From JBOHER01 sp050701115 (GTDB lineage: Bacteria > Actinomycetota > Actinomycetes > Mycobacteriales > Pseudonocardiaceae), in contig JBOHER010000307.1 of NCBI GenBank assembly GCA_050701115.1, positions 1 through 27,612 of the forward strand: a stretch of 27,612 bases of DNA. The letters are read 5' to 3'. Positions 1-8,160 of the stretch are shown piece by piece. The first letter of the stretch is position 1. Each line of letters starts with the position of its first letter. Both the position numbers and the translations under genes were made by a program. The notes beneath the pieces were generated by a model. That model had not been told where the DNA came from and did not search any database. It worked only from the letters and a program-made list of their open reading frames with translations.

Positions 1-71
1 TTTACTGACTGTGCATCGGGGGGTCAGGGTTAGCGCTACTGGTGTTTCCTACCGCTCGGTACACATAGGGC

Positions 72-893
72 ATGACCCTGTCGCAGCTTCTTGCCAGTAC
101 CGTGGACACCACAGCGAGCACGGCACACGCAGCGTGGGCCGATGCGGCCGCCGCCGAGGTGTCCGCGGATGCTACCCGGTACTCGCTGCTCGTCGCCCGC
201 GAGAACGACGAAGTCGTGGCCGCCCAACGACTCCGCTTCCAGGTCTTCGCCGAGGAAATGGGCGCGACACTGGACAGCCCCGTATCGGGGCTCGATGTGG
301 ACTCGTTCGATGCCTTCTGCGACCACCTCGTGGTGCGCGACGACCGGACCGGTGAGATCGTCGGCAGCTACCGCATGCTGCCGCCGGACCGCGCCCGAGC
401 GGCCGGAAGGCTCTACGCAGACACCGAGTTCGATCTGAGTGCCCTTGCCGGCCTGCGCGGCTCCCTGGTCGAGACCGGCCGGTCCTGCGTGCATACAGAG
501 CACCGCAGCGGAGCCGTGGTGAGGCTGGTGTGGGCGGGGATCGCGCGGTACATGCTGCTGTCCGGCCACCGGTACCTGGCAGGCTGCGCGTCGGTTCCAC
601 TCGCCGACGGCGGCTCGTACGCTGCCGGGGTCGCCGACATCGTGCGCGCCAAGCACTATGCGTCCGGCTCCGAGCGCGTCCATCCGCTGCGGCCCTGGGA
701 ATACGCACAGATCGAGCGCCCGGAGCGCGCGGTGCTGCCGCCCCTGTTGCGCGGCTACCTGAGATTGGGCGCCAAGGTGTGCGGTCCGCCCGCGCACGAC
801 CCCGACTTCGGGGTCGCTGACTTCTTCGTGCTGCTCGACCTGCACAACTTGGACCAGCGATACCTCAAGTTCTTCCTTGGGGCACAGGTGTGA
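72..893 (+). CDS. OlsB-like GNAT-fold N-acyltransferase (COG3176 type)
   Basis: The 273-residue protein resembles the OlsB / 'hemolysin' branch of the GNAT fold, which uses acyl-ACP to N-acylate an amino acid such as ornithine. Visible hallmarks are the early block AQRLRFQVFAEEMGA (about residues 51-65), the CDHLVVRDDRTGEIVGSYR strand pair, and the block around VETGRSCVHTEHRSGAVV followed by the Trp-rich helix WAGIARYMLLSGHRYLAGCASV. These segments occur in the same order in the family. It overlaps the following PlsC-type acyltransferase by 4 bp (GTGA), so the two are probably cotranscribed and act on the same lipid, as OlsB and OlsA do in ornithine-lipid synthesis. The ATG at 72 is the first start that includes the whole domain; no clear Shine-Dalgarno precedes it. 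The substrate is not known from sequence. From memory, Rv3027c is the mycobacterial counterpart. Confidence 0.8.
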   Translation: MTLSQLLASTVDTTASTAHAAWADAAAAEVSADATRYSLLVARENDEVVAAQRLRFQVFAEEMGATLDSPVSGLDVDSFDAFCDHLVVRDDRTGEIVGSYRMLPPDRARAAGRLYADTEFDLSALAGLRGSLVETGRSCVHTEHRSGAVVRLVWAGIARYMLLSGHRYLAGCASVPLADGGSYAAGVADIVRAKHYASGSERVHPLRPWEYAQIERPERAVLPPLLRGYLRLGAKVCGPPAHDPDFGVADFFVLLDLHNLDQRYLKFFLGAQV

Positions 894-1780
894 GCGAGCG
901 CCTGGCCCACGCATGGATGCCGACCTCGCCGTGCGGGGACGGCTGCCTCGACTCGGAGGCACCGCGCGTCGGCCTGCGCCGAGCCGCATGCCGCCTCCTG
1001 CGTGCCGCCGGCGTGCTGATCGCTGCGGTGATCGCCGGCCCCGCGCTGTTCCTGCTCTCCGGCGCACGCAGGGAGCGGTTCGTGCGGTGGATCTTCGAGG
1101 CGATCCTGCAGGCCTTCGAGGTGCGGATGGTCGTGCACGGGGGTGAGGATCTGACCGAGCCACCCGAGCGGCGGGCCCGCCGTGGCGCGCTTGTGGTGAA
1201 CAACCACATCTCCTGGCTGGACATCGTCGCGGTGAACGCGGTGCAACCGATGCGTGCTTTGGCCAAGAAGGAGATCGCCGGCTGGCCGGTACTCGGCGGG
1301 CTGGTGTCGAGAGCGGGCACCGTGTACGTCGACCGCGAACGGTTGTCCACGCTGCCTGCCACGGTGGGCCAACTCGGTGCGTCGATGCGTGCGGGATCAC
1401 TGGTCAACGTGTGTGCCGAGGGCACGACGTTGTGCGGACGGGAACTGGGCCGGTTCGCTCCCGCGCCTTTTCAGGCCGCGATCGACGCGGGCGTCCCGGT
1501 CCGGCCGATCGCGCTGCGCTACCGGATCGACGGCGGACCGGAGACCACCCAGCCCGCGTTCATCGGTGTCGAATCTCTGCTGGCGTCGGTGGGTCGGGTG
1601 GCACTCCTGCGCGACCTGGTCATCGAGGTGTTCGTCTGCCCGGAGATCGCGCCGGGACGAGGTGACCGCAAGGAACTGGCTGCCCTCGCCGAGTCGGCTG
1701 TGCGGTCGGCGCGCAACCGGCGACGCTGGGCGATGCCGCTCTACCCGGTGTCAGGTGCGCGAGCTCCCCTCGCCCAGTGA
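890..1780 (+). CDS. PlsC-family 1-acyl-glycerol-phosphate / lyso-lipid acyltransferase
   Basis: The 296-residue protein carries the PlsC/LPLAT signature. The catalytic H(X4)D motif lies in NNHISWLD (His106, Asp111), the second glycerolipid motif is the region ending TVYVDRE (about 143-150), the EGT block is VCAEGTT (Glu177), and PVRPIALRY supplies the fourth motif. A hydrophobic stretch at about residues 39-57 likely anchors it to the membrane. The GTG start at 890 overlaps the stop of the upstream OlsB-like gene, implying translational coupling. The pair suggests two-step acylation (N-acylation, then O-acylation) of an amino-acid lipid. The alternative is a general phospholipid acyltransferase that merely sits beside a GNAT protein. 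From memory, Rv3026c occupies the same position in M. tuberculosis. Confidence 0.85.
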   Translation: MSERLAHAWMPTSPCGDGCLDSEAPRVGLRRAACRLLRAAGVLIAAVIAGPALFLLSGARRERFVRWIFEAILQAFEVRMVVHGGEDLTEPPERRARRGALVVNNHISWLDIVAVNAVQPMRALAKKEIAGWPVLGGLVSRAGTVYVDRERLSTLPATVGQLGASMRAGSLVNVCAEGTTLCGRELGRFAPAPFQAAIDAGVPVRPIALRYRIDGGPETTQPAFIGVESLLASVGRVALLRDLVIEVFVCPEIAPGRGDRKELAALAESAVRSARNRRRWAMPLYPVSGARAPLAQ

Positions 1781-1831
1781 TCTGGACGGCGGCAGTGCGC
1801 CCGGGACACCAGGGTGCCTCGTCGCGCCAGC

Positions 1832-1837
1832 TACCCT
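1832..1837 (+). promoter_or_regulatory. Possible -10 element of the cysteine desulfurase-mnmA operon
   Basis: TACCCT fits the actinobacterial TAnnnT -10 form and ends 9 bp before the ATG at 1847. Transcription would then start at or just before the start codon, giving a leaderless or nearly leaderless mRNA. No good -35 hexamer is visible, and a G-rich run (GAGGGG) lies too close to the ATG to be an ideal ribosome site. Confidence 0.3.
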
Positions 1838-1846
1838 TGAGGGGCG

Positions 1847-3097
1847 ATGAACTATCTCGACCACGCGGCGACCACACCGATGTTGCCGGAAGCCATTGCG
1901 GCGATGAACGAGGCGCTGTCCGAAGTCGGCAACGCCTCATCGCTGCATTCCTCGGGCCGTCGGGCCAGGCGGGTGGTCGAGGAGGCCCGCGAGAGCCTTG
2001 CTGAGTTGCTGGACGTGCGGCCATCCGAGGTGATCTTCACCGCTGGTGGCACGGAGAGCGACAATGTGGCCGTCAAGGGCATCTACTGGGCGCGAACGGC
2101 CGCCGACCTGGTGCGTCGCAGGGTGCTGGTGTCTGAAGCGGAACATCACGCCGTGCTCGATTCGGTGCAGTGGCTGGCCGACCACGCGGGGGCCGAGGTG
2201 AGCTGGCTGCCGGTCGACTCGGCGGGCCGGGTGGATCCGGAGACGGTACGCGGCACGCTGGAACTGAATCCGGCCGATGTCGCGCTGGTGACGGTCATGT
2301 GGGCCAACAACGAGGTCGGCACGGTCAACCCGATGGCCGAGATCGGCCGAATCTGCACGGAGTACGAGGTTCCGCTGCACACCGACGCCGTCCAGGCGGT
2401 CGGTTCGATCGAGGTGGACTTCGCTGCGAGCGGAGTGAGCGCGCTGACAATGACCGGGCACAAACTCGGTGGCCCGTACGGGGTGGGCGCGTTGCTGTTG
2501 GGGCGTGACGTTTCGGCGACGCCGCTGCTGCACGGCGGCGGGCAGGAGCGCGACGTGCGATCGGGGACGTTGGACGTTCCCGGCATCCACGCGCTGGCCA
2601 CCGCGGTGCGGGTGAGCGTCGGCGAGCAGGCGGCGACCGCGAAGCGGATCAGCGGGCTGCGGGACGCGCTCATCTCCGGTGTGCGTGGCGAGGTGCCCGA
2701 CGTGATCCTCAATGGTGCATCCATCGAGGAGTCCGGGCCGGGCCGGTTGCCGGGCAACGCGCACTTCACCTTCCCCGGCTGCGAGGGTGACAGCCTGCTG
2801 ATGTTGCTGGACGCCAAGGGAATCGAGTGCTCGACCGGCTCCGCGTGCACGGCGGGGGTGGCGCAGCCGAGTCACGTGTTGCTCGCCATGGGCGCCGAAC
2901 CGGTTGCCGCGCGGGGGTCGCTGCGTTTCTCGCTCGGCCACACCTCGACGCAGGAGGACGTGGACGCCGTGGTTTCCGAGATCGGTGGCGTGGTGGCACG
3001 CGCGCGCCAGGCAGGCCTGTCGGGGGTGGGCCCCCGTCAGGGGGCTGGAAACAACACAGCGGGAGCTGGAAGCGACACAGTGGGGGCACGAGCATGA
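1847..3097 (+). CDS. iscS: Cysteine desulfurase (NifS/IscS class V aminotransferase)
   Basis: This PLP enzyme takes sulfur from cysteine and passes it as persulfide to acceptors. The opening YLDHAATTPM, the PLP-stacking His in AEHHAV (His100), the NNEVGT block, the Schiff-base lysine in TMTGHKLGGPYGVG (Lys206) and the catalytic cysteine in STGSACTAG (Cys334) are all present. At 416 residues it is slightly long for the group, because of a low-complexity Gly/Ala/Asn/Thr tail after about residue 395 encoded partly by a 21-bp tandem repeat. Its stop overlaps the mnmA start (ATGA), so the immediate sulfur acceptor is probably MnmA for tRNA 2-thiouridine. Supply of sulfur to Fe-S cluster assembly is also possible. 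From memory, Rv3025c is the equivalent. Confidence 0.93.
   Translation: MNYLDHAATTPMLPEAIAAMNEALSEVGNASSLHSSGRRARRVVEEARESLAELLDVRPSEVIFTAGGTESDNVAVKGIYWARTAADLVRRRVLVSEAEHHAVLDSVQWLADHAGAEVSWLPVDSAGRVDPETVRGTLELNPADVALVTVMWANNEVGTVNPMAEIGRICTEYEVPLHTDAVQAVGSIEVDFAASGVSALTMTGHKLGGPYGVGALLLGRDVSATPLLHGGGQERDVRSGTLDVPGIHALATAVRVSVGEQAATAKRISGLRDALISGVRGEVPDVILNGASIEESGPGRLPGNAHFTFPGCEGDSLLMLLDAKGIECSTGSACTAGVAQPSHVLLAMGAEPVAARGSLRFSLGHTSTQEDVDAVVSEIGGVVARARQAGLSGVGPRQGAGNNTAGAGSDTVGARA
3044..3085 (+). repeat. Two tandem 21-bp units in the 3' end of the cysteine desulfurase gene
   Basis: Units 3044-3064 and 3065-3085 match at 17 of 21 positions. They encode GAGNNTA and GAGSDTV, two heptapeptides in the C-terminal tail just before the mnmA start. 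The copy number of 2 and in-frame length suggest a recent slippage duplication in a disordered tail. Confidence 0.75.
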
Positions 3098-4194
3098 GGG
3101 TTCTTGCCGCCATGAGCGGCGGGGTCGACTCCGCCGTTGCCGCTGCCCGGGCTGTGGACGCCGGCCACGAGGTGGTCGGGGTGCATCTCGCGCTGTCCGC
3201 GAAACCCGGCACGCTGCGTACCGGCTCGCGCGGCTGCTGCACGATCGAGGACTCCCGAGATGCGCGTCGCGCCGCCGACATGCTTGGTTTTCCCTTCTAT
3301 GTCTGGGATTTCGCCGAGCGCTTCACCGAGGACGTGATCGAGAACTTCGTTGGAGAGTACGCGGCGGGCCGTACCCCGAACCCGTGCGTCACCTGCAACG
3401 AGAAGATCAAGTTCGCTGCGCTGCTGGACAAGGCGATTGGGCTCGGGTTCGACGCGGTGGCAACCGGCCACTATGCCAGGCTGTCCATTGTGGATGGTGT
3501 GCCCGAGCTGCGCAGGAGCGCGGACGACGGCAAGGATCAGTCCTACGTGCTCGCCTCGCTGACTCCGGGGCAGTTGCGCCATTCGATGTTCCCGCTCGGC
3601 GACTCGCACAAGTCCGAGGTGCGCGCCGAGGCGGAGCGGCGCGGGCTCGCGGTCGCCAGGAAGCCTGACAGTCACGACATTTGCTTCATTCCCGACGGCG
3701 ACACCAGGAGGTTCCTCGAGGCAAGGCTCGGTCATCGGCCGGGCAAGTTGGTGGATGCCGAGACCGGAGCGGTGCTCGGTGAACACTCCGGCGTGCACGG
3801 GTTCACCATCGGCCAGCGTAAAGGCCTCGGGATCGACGCTCCGGCCGCCGACGGCAGGCCGCGTTACGTGCTGGGGCTCGAGCCGGTGTCGGGCACGGTG
3901 AAGGTGGGCTCGGCGAATCGCCTCGGGGTCACCGGTATCGAGGCCGATCGCCTGATCTGGCCGAGCGAGCGGGCGCTCGACGGACCGACCGAGTGCGTTG
4001 TCCAGGTGCGAGCGCACGGCGGCACGGCTCCCGCGGTCGCCGAGGTCGTAGGGGGTGTCATCGAGGTCCAGCTCAGGGCACCGCTACTCGGGGTGGCACC
4101 GGGACAGACCATCGTGCTGTACCGCCCGGATGGCGCGGGAGACCTGGTGCTCGGCAGTGCGAAGATCGCCAGTACCAGCTCTGCGGAACACTAG
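3094..4194 (+). CDS. mnmA: tRNA-specific 2-thiouridylase MnmA
   Basis: MnmA adenylates and thiolates U34 of the Lys, Glu and Gln tRNAs using persulfide sulfur. The 366-residue product has the N-terminal PP-loop MSGGVDSA (residues 7-14), the first catalytic cysteine in TCNEKIKF (Cys101), the conserved TGHYAR block, KDQSYVL, and the second catalytic cysteine in HDICFIPD (Cys197). It ends with the beta-barrel region containing GFTIGQRKGLGI. The ATG at 3094 was chosen because it places the PP-loop seven residues from the N-terminus as in the family and overlaps the upstream stop codon. The open frame extends further upstream, but only opposite the cysteine desulfurase coding sequence. Operon with the sulfur donor gene immediately upstream. 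Confidence 0.96.
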   Translation: MRVLAAMSGGVDSAVAAARAVDAGHEVVGVHLALSAKPGTLRTGSRGCCTIEDSRDARRAADMLGFPFYVWDFAERFTEDVIENFVGEYAAGRTPNPCVTCNEKIKFAALLDKAIGLGFDAVATGHYARLSIVDGVPELRRSADDGKDQSYVLASLTPGQLRHSMFPLGDSHKSEVRAEAERRGLAVARKPDSHDICFIPDGDTRRFLEARLGHRPGKLVDAETGAVLGEHSGVHGFTIGQRKGLGIDAPAADGRPRYVLGLEPVSGTVKVGSANRLGVTGIEADRLIWPSERALDGPTECVVQVRAHGGTAPAVAEVVGGVIEVQLRAPLLGVAPGQTIVLYRPDGAGDLVLGSAKIASTSSAEH

Positions 4195-4198
4195 GACC

Positions 4199-5236
4199 AT
4201 GCGCGAACACCCCTGGCCCGCTGGAGCCGCCACCGGCATCGGATCGATGCCCGGAACCGACGCGGCCGAGTCCGCCGCGATCGTCCTCGGCGAGTTACCC
4301 GAGTTTCCGCACGTTCCTGAGCTGCCCGCGCGGGGCCTTGGTGCTGACCTGATCGGCAGAACGGCGGCGATGCTGGTCGATCTCGCCGTCGACGTGGTGC
4401 CATCGGGCTATCGGGTTGCCGCCCGCCCCGGTGCCGATCATCGGCGCGGCGTCGACCTGCTGAGGTGGGACCTGGACGGGATATCGCACGCCGTCGAGCA
4501 CGCGGGCGCGCAGCCGCAGGTGATCAAGACCCAGCTGGCAGGCCCGTGGACGTTGGCGGCGGGCATCGAGCTGGCTCGCGGGCACCGGGTGCTCACCGAT
4601 CACGGTGCGCTGCGTGAGGTCACCGAGTCCATGCTGGAAGGGGCCACCGCCCACGTCGTCGAGCTCGCGGCACGCACCGGCGCGAAGGTCGTGGTGCAGC
4701 TCGACGAGCCCACCCTGCCCGAGGTGCTGGCCGGGTCGCTGCCCACCCCGTCCGGGTACGGCACGGTGCCTGCCGTCCGCGAGCCGGACGCGCGCGAGCT
4801 GCTCGCCTCGGTGGTGGAGAGGTTCGAGAAGGTCACCGACGTACCGGTGGTGCTGCATTGCTGCGCGACCCGGCCGCCGATCGGGGTGCTGCGTGGGTCG
4901 GGAGCAGGCGCGCTCGCGTTGGACACCACGCTGCTGGCGGGCGCGCCGAGCAGCGTGCTGGACGAGATCGGCGAGGCCTGGGACGGGGGTGTGGTGTTCT
5001 TCCTCGGGCTGGTGCCCGGGACCGATCCGGAGGAACCGCTCACCCTGCGTGCTGCGGCCGATCCGGCATTGCAGCTGGTGGATCGGCTCGGTTTCACCCG
5101 GTCCATCCTGCGCGACCGTGCCGTGCCAACGCCCACCTGCGGGCTGGCAGGGGCGAGCCAGCGATGGATGCGCCGTGCCCTCGCGCTGTCCCGCGACCTC
5201 GGCAAAGCCTTCGTGGAGCCACCGGAAGGCTGGTAA
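4199..5236 (+). CDS. MetE-like (cobalamin-independent methionine synthase C-terminal domain) protein
   Basis: The 345-residue protein has the UROD/MetE TIM-barrel fold as judged by motifs. ATGIGSMPGTD opens the barrel, VVQLDEPTLPEVLAG matches the substrate-binding QxDEP block of MetE, VVLHCCA supplies the H-x-C zinc pair (His220, Cys222), and TPTCGLAGAS supplies the third zinc cysteine (Cys314). It corresponds only to the C-terminal catalytic half of MetE and lacks the N-terminal folate-binding half. It is therefore probably a zinc-dependent methyltransferase or thiol-alkyl transferase of unknown acceptor, not a standard MetE. It begins 4 bp after the mnmA stop, in the same operon. From memory, M. 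tuberculosis Rv3015c in the same neighbourhood is the same type. Confidence 0.75.
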   Translation: MREHPWPAGAATGIGSMPGTDAAESAAIVLGELPEFPHVPELPARGLGADLIGRTAAMLVDLAVDVVPSGYRVAARPGADHRRGVDLLRWDLDGISHAVEHAGAQPQVIKTQLAGPWTLAAGIELARGHRVLTDHGALREVTESMLEGATAHVVELAARTGAKVVVQLDEPTLPEVLAGSLPTPSGYGTVPAVREPDARELLASVVERFEKVTDVPVVLHCCATRPPIGVLRGSGAGALALDTTLLAGAPSSVLDEIGEAWDGGVVFFLGLVPGTDPEEPLTLRAAADPALQLVDRLGFTRSILRDRAVPTPTCGLAGASQRWMRRALALSRDLGKAFVEPPEGW

Positions 5237-5261
5237 CCAACGTGTCCTACGGTGGCCCATC

Positions 5262-6008
5262 ATGCGACTGTTCCGACGAGCCAAGCAGAGCGAAGACGAC
5301 CTGGTCGGCCCGCGCACGCCGTGGCCGGAGCCGCCCGTGCCCGGTGATCCAGATGCGGCCGCCGCGGAGTTCTGGCGGCGCTGGTACGAGATCCTCCCTG
5401 AGGTGAGCGCCGCGCTCGGTGACCGGGAGCCGCACCGCGTCGAGCATCTGCTGTGCGAGCTGGTCGCCTGCCTCCATCCCGACCTGCAGTTCTCCCTGGA
5501 TCGGGGACAGCGGGCAATCTATTCGCTGGTGATCTCCGGCCAGGAGGACCCCGAGTTACGTCCGTACACCGATGCGTGGAAGGCCGCGGCACCTAACGAG
5601 GACGCGATCTGGGAGTATCACGACTCGGTCCCGCCGGTGCCCGATCCGAACGGAGTCACGGTGAACCTCGGCGCGCATCGGATCGCGCTCGCCGACGTCC
5701 GGGTGGCCGCTCAGGTCGACCACGATGAGTCCGTGGTGGACGTCGCCGTGCATCATCCCGCGCTGGCCGAGCTGGATGCGTCGGCGCGCGATGAGATGAC
5801 GTTCCTGCCGTTGGACGCCACCCTCGGTGAGCGACTGGCAGGCAAGCGTCTGCGCCGGGTCGAGGGTGCGGATGCCGAGCCTGCGGACTCCATCTCGCTG
5901 CTCGAACTCCGTGAGCTGGTGCGTGGTCTCGACGAGGCGGCGGCCCACTCGGATGACGGCGATGAACCTGGCCCGGGTGAGCACAACGATGTCAGGGGAG
6001 CCAACTAA
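5262..6008 (+). CDS. Conserved protein of unknown function
   Basis: I do not recognise this 248-residue protein. It is acidic and soluble, without a signal peptide or membrane segment. The N-terminus MRLFRRAKQ is basic and is followed by a Pro-rich linker and a compact domain starting with AAAEFWRRWYEILPEVSAAL. Trp-rich motifs (AIWEYHD) and an ALADVRVAAQVDHDESVVDVAVHHP block suggest a mixed alpha/beta domain. It sits 25 bp after the MetE-like gene and its 3' end overlaps the ATG start proposed for ligA, so it is part of the ligA transcription unit. TACGGT at 5248-5253 is a TAnnnT hexamer close to the ATG at 5262 and could allow leaderless expression. Coding is supported by in-frame continuity, third-position GC and packing between known genes. 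Confidence 0.7.
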   Translation: MRLFRRAKQSEDDLVGPRTPWPEPPVPGDPDAAAAEFWRRWYEILPEVSAALGDREPHRVEHLLCELVACLHPDLQFSLDRGQRAIYSLVISGQEDPELRPYTDAWKAAAPNEDAIWEYHDSVPPVPDPNGVTVNLGAHRIALADVRVAAQVDHDESVVDVAVHHPALAELDASARDEMTFLPLDATLGERLAGKRLRRVEGADAEPADSISLLELRELVRGLDEAAAHSDDGDEPGPGEHNDVRGAN

Positions 6009-8160
6009 TCTCAGTGCTGTGAGTAGCGAGGAACTCCTAGTAGACGCAGGCGACGCGGAAGATGTGGCCGACGTTCCCGCCGACGTCCGCGAACGGCACG
6101 CGGCGCTCGCCGAGGAAGTGCGCGGACATCAGTTCCGGTATTACGTACTCGACGCGCCCACGGTCAGCGACGGCGAATTCGACTCCATGCTGCGTGAATT
6201 GGCCGACATCGAGGATGTGCACCCTTCGCTGCTCACCCCGGACTCGCCGACTCAGCAGGTTGGCGGCGCCTTTTCGACGGAGTTCAACGCCTACGACCAC
6301 CTCGAGCGCATGCTCAGCCTGGACAACGCCTTCGACTTCGAAGAACTCAGCGCCTGGGCCGAACGCGTGCACCGCGACCTCGGTGCGGGCACCAGGATCG
6401 GTTACCTGTGCGAGCTCAAGATCGACGGGCTCGCCGTCAACCTGCTCTACCAGGATGGCAAGCTGGTCCGGGCGTTGACCAGGGGCGACGGCCGCACCGG
6501 CGAGGACGTCACGCTGAATGTGCGCACCATGGACGAGGTTCCGGACACCCTGACCGCAAGAGGCGGATTCGACGTGCCCGAGTTGGTCGAGGTGCGGGGC
6601 GAGGTGTTCTTCCGGGTGGAGGAGTTCGCCGAGCTGAACGCGGGCCTTGTCGATGCGGGCAAACCCCCCTTCGCCAACCCGCGCAACGCCGCCGCGGGCT
6701 CACTGCGGCAGAAAGATCCGCGGGTCACCAAGAGCAGGCCACTGCGGATGATCTGCCACGGCCTCGGCAAGCGAAAGGGATTCGAGCCGTCGCGGCAGTC
6801 CGAGGCATACGACGCGTTGGCCGCGTGGGGTTTGCCGGTTTCGGCGCACTCCACGGTGGTGAGTTCGGCGGCAGAGCTCAAGGAGCACATCGAGTACTGG
6901 GGCGAGCACCGGCACGACGCCGAGCACGAGATCGACGGCGTGGTGATCAAGGTCGACGATGTGGCGCTGCAGCGCAGGCTCGGCACCACCTCGCGGGCGC
7001 CCCGGTGGGCCATCGCCTACAAGTACCCACCGGAGGAAGCCACTACCACCCTGCTCGACATCCGGGTCAATGTGGGCCGGACCGGCCGGGTGACCCCGTT
7101 CGCGGTGATGGCGCCGGTGAAGGTCGCCGGATCAACGGTGGCGATGGCGACGCTGCACAACGCGAGCGAGGTCACCCGCAAGGGCGTGCTGATCGGCGAC
7201 CGGGTGGTGATCCGCAAGGCGGGGGATGTGATCCCCGAGGTGCTCGGTCCGATCGTGGACGTGCGCACCGGCGACGAGCGCGAATTCGTGATGCCGACCG
7301 AGTGCCCGGAATGCGGCAGCACGCTGCGCTACGAAAAGGAGGGTGACGCCGACATCAGGTGCCCGAACGCGCGAACCTGCCCAGCTCAATTGCGGGAAAG
7401 GCTGTTCCATCTGGCCGGTCGTGGCGCGTTCGACATCGAGGTGCTTGGCTACGAGGCCGCGGTCGCATTACTGAACGGCGGGGTGGTTGGCGACGAAGGC
7501 GACATTTTCAGCCTGGACGAGGACAAGCTGGCTCAGGTCGAGCTCTTCCGAACCAAAGCCGGTGCCCTATCGGCGAACGCGAAGAAACTGCTGTCCAATC
7601 TGGACTCAGCCAAAGACCGACCGCTGTGGAAGGTGCTGGTGGCACTGTCCATCCGGCACGTGGGACCAACGGCAGCCCAAGCATTGGCCAGGGAATTCGG
7701 TTCGCTGCAACGTATCCAGGAAGCCGAGGAACAAGCACTGTCCGATGTCGACGGTGTGGGGCCCACCATCGCCAGGGCGGTCCGGGAATGGTTCGCGGTC
7801 GACTGGCATCGGGAGGTCGTCCGGAAATGGTCCGGAGCCGGTGTGCGCATGGCGGATGCACGGGACGATTCGGTACCCCGGAACCTCGAAGGTCTGTCCA
7901 TTGTGGTGACCGGATCGTTGAACGACTTCTCGCGCGACGAAGCCAAGGAAGTCATCATGGCACGCGGTGGCAAAGCGGCGGGTTCGGTGTCCAAGAAGAC
8001 CGCGTTCGTCGTCGTGGGTGACGCGCCGGGATCCAAGTATGACAAGGCTGTTGCCCTGAAGGTGCCGGTCCTGAACGAGGACGGTTTCAAGGTCCTGCTC
8101 GAGCGGGGCCCCGACGCGGCACGCGAGGTGGCCGAGGTCGCCGGTGCGGGCGATGAGTGA
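5989..8160 (+). CDS. ligA: NAD-dependent DNA ligase LigA
   Basis: LigA seals nicks in duplex DNA using NAD+. The domain Ia block HQFRYYVLDAPTVSDGEFD is followed by the adenylation motif CELKIDGLAV (AMP-accepting Lys144), the RGEVFF and NPRNAAAGSLRQ blocks, the DGVVIKVDD motif, and an OB fold around NVGRTGRVTPFAVM. A four-cysteine zinc site follows (CPECGSTLRY...RCPNARTCPAQ), then helix-hairpin-helix repeats (IRHVGPTAAQAL, DVDGVGPTIARAV) and a C-terminal BRCT domain beginning LEGLSIVVTGS. At 723 residues it is normal for actinomycetes. The ATG at 5989 has a GGTGAG nearby and overlaps the previous gene by 20 bp. GTG at 6019 (713 residues) is an equally good start that avoids the overlap. Confidence 0.97.
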   Translation: MSGEPTNLSAVSSEELLVDAGDAEDVADVPADVRERHAALAEEVRGHQFRYYVLDAPTVSDGEFDSMLRELADIEDVHPSLLTPDSPTQQVGGAFSTEFNAYDHLERMLSLDNAFDFEELSAWAERVHRDLGAGTRIGYLCELKIDGLAVNLLYQDGKLVRALTRGDGRTGEDVTLNVRTMDEVPDTLTARGGFDVPELVEVRGEVFFRVEEFAELNAGLVDAGKPPFANPRNAAAGSLRQKDPRVTKSRPLRMICHGLGKRKGFEPSRQSEAYDALAAWGLPVSAHSTVVSSAAELKEHIEYWGEHRHDAEHEIDGVVIKVDDVALQRRLGTTSRAPRWAIAYKYPPEEATTTLLDIRVNVGRTGRVTPFAVMAPVKVAGSTVAMATLHNASEVTRKGVLIGDRVVIRKAGDVIPEVLGPIVDVRTGDEREFVMPTECPECGSTLRYEKEGDADIRCPNARTCPAQLRERLFHLAGRGAFDIEVLGYEAAVALLNGGVVGDEGDIFSLDEDKLAQVELFRTKAGALSANAKKLLSNLDSAKDRPLWKVLVALSIRHVGPTAAQALAREFGSLQRIQEAEEQALSDVDGVGPTIARAVREWFAVDWHREVVRKWSGAGVRMADARDDSVPRNLEGLSIVVTGSLNDFSRDEAKEVIMARGGKAAGSVSKKTAFVVVGDAPGSKYDKAVALKVPVLNEDGFKVLLERGPDAAREVAEVAGAGDE

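Noticed and set aside
36..1400. Open frame of 454 codons on the minus strand over the two acyltransferase genes
   Set aside because: Spans two genes that have clear motifs on +; composition is that of an antisense frame.
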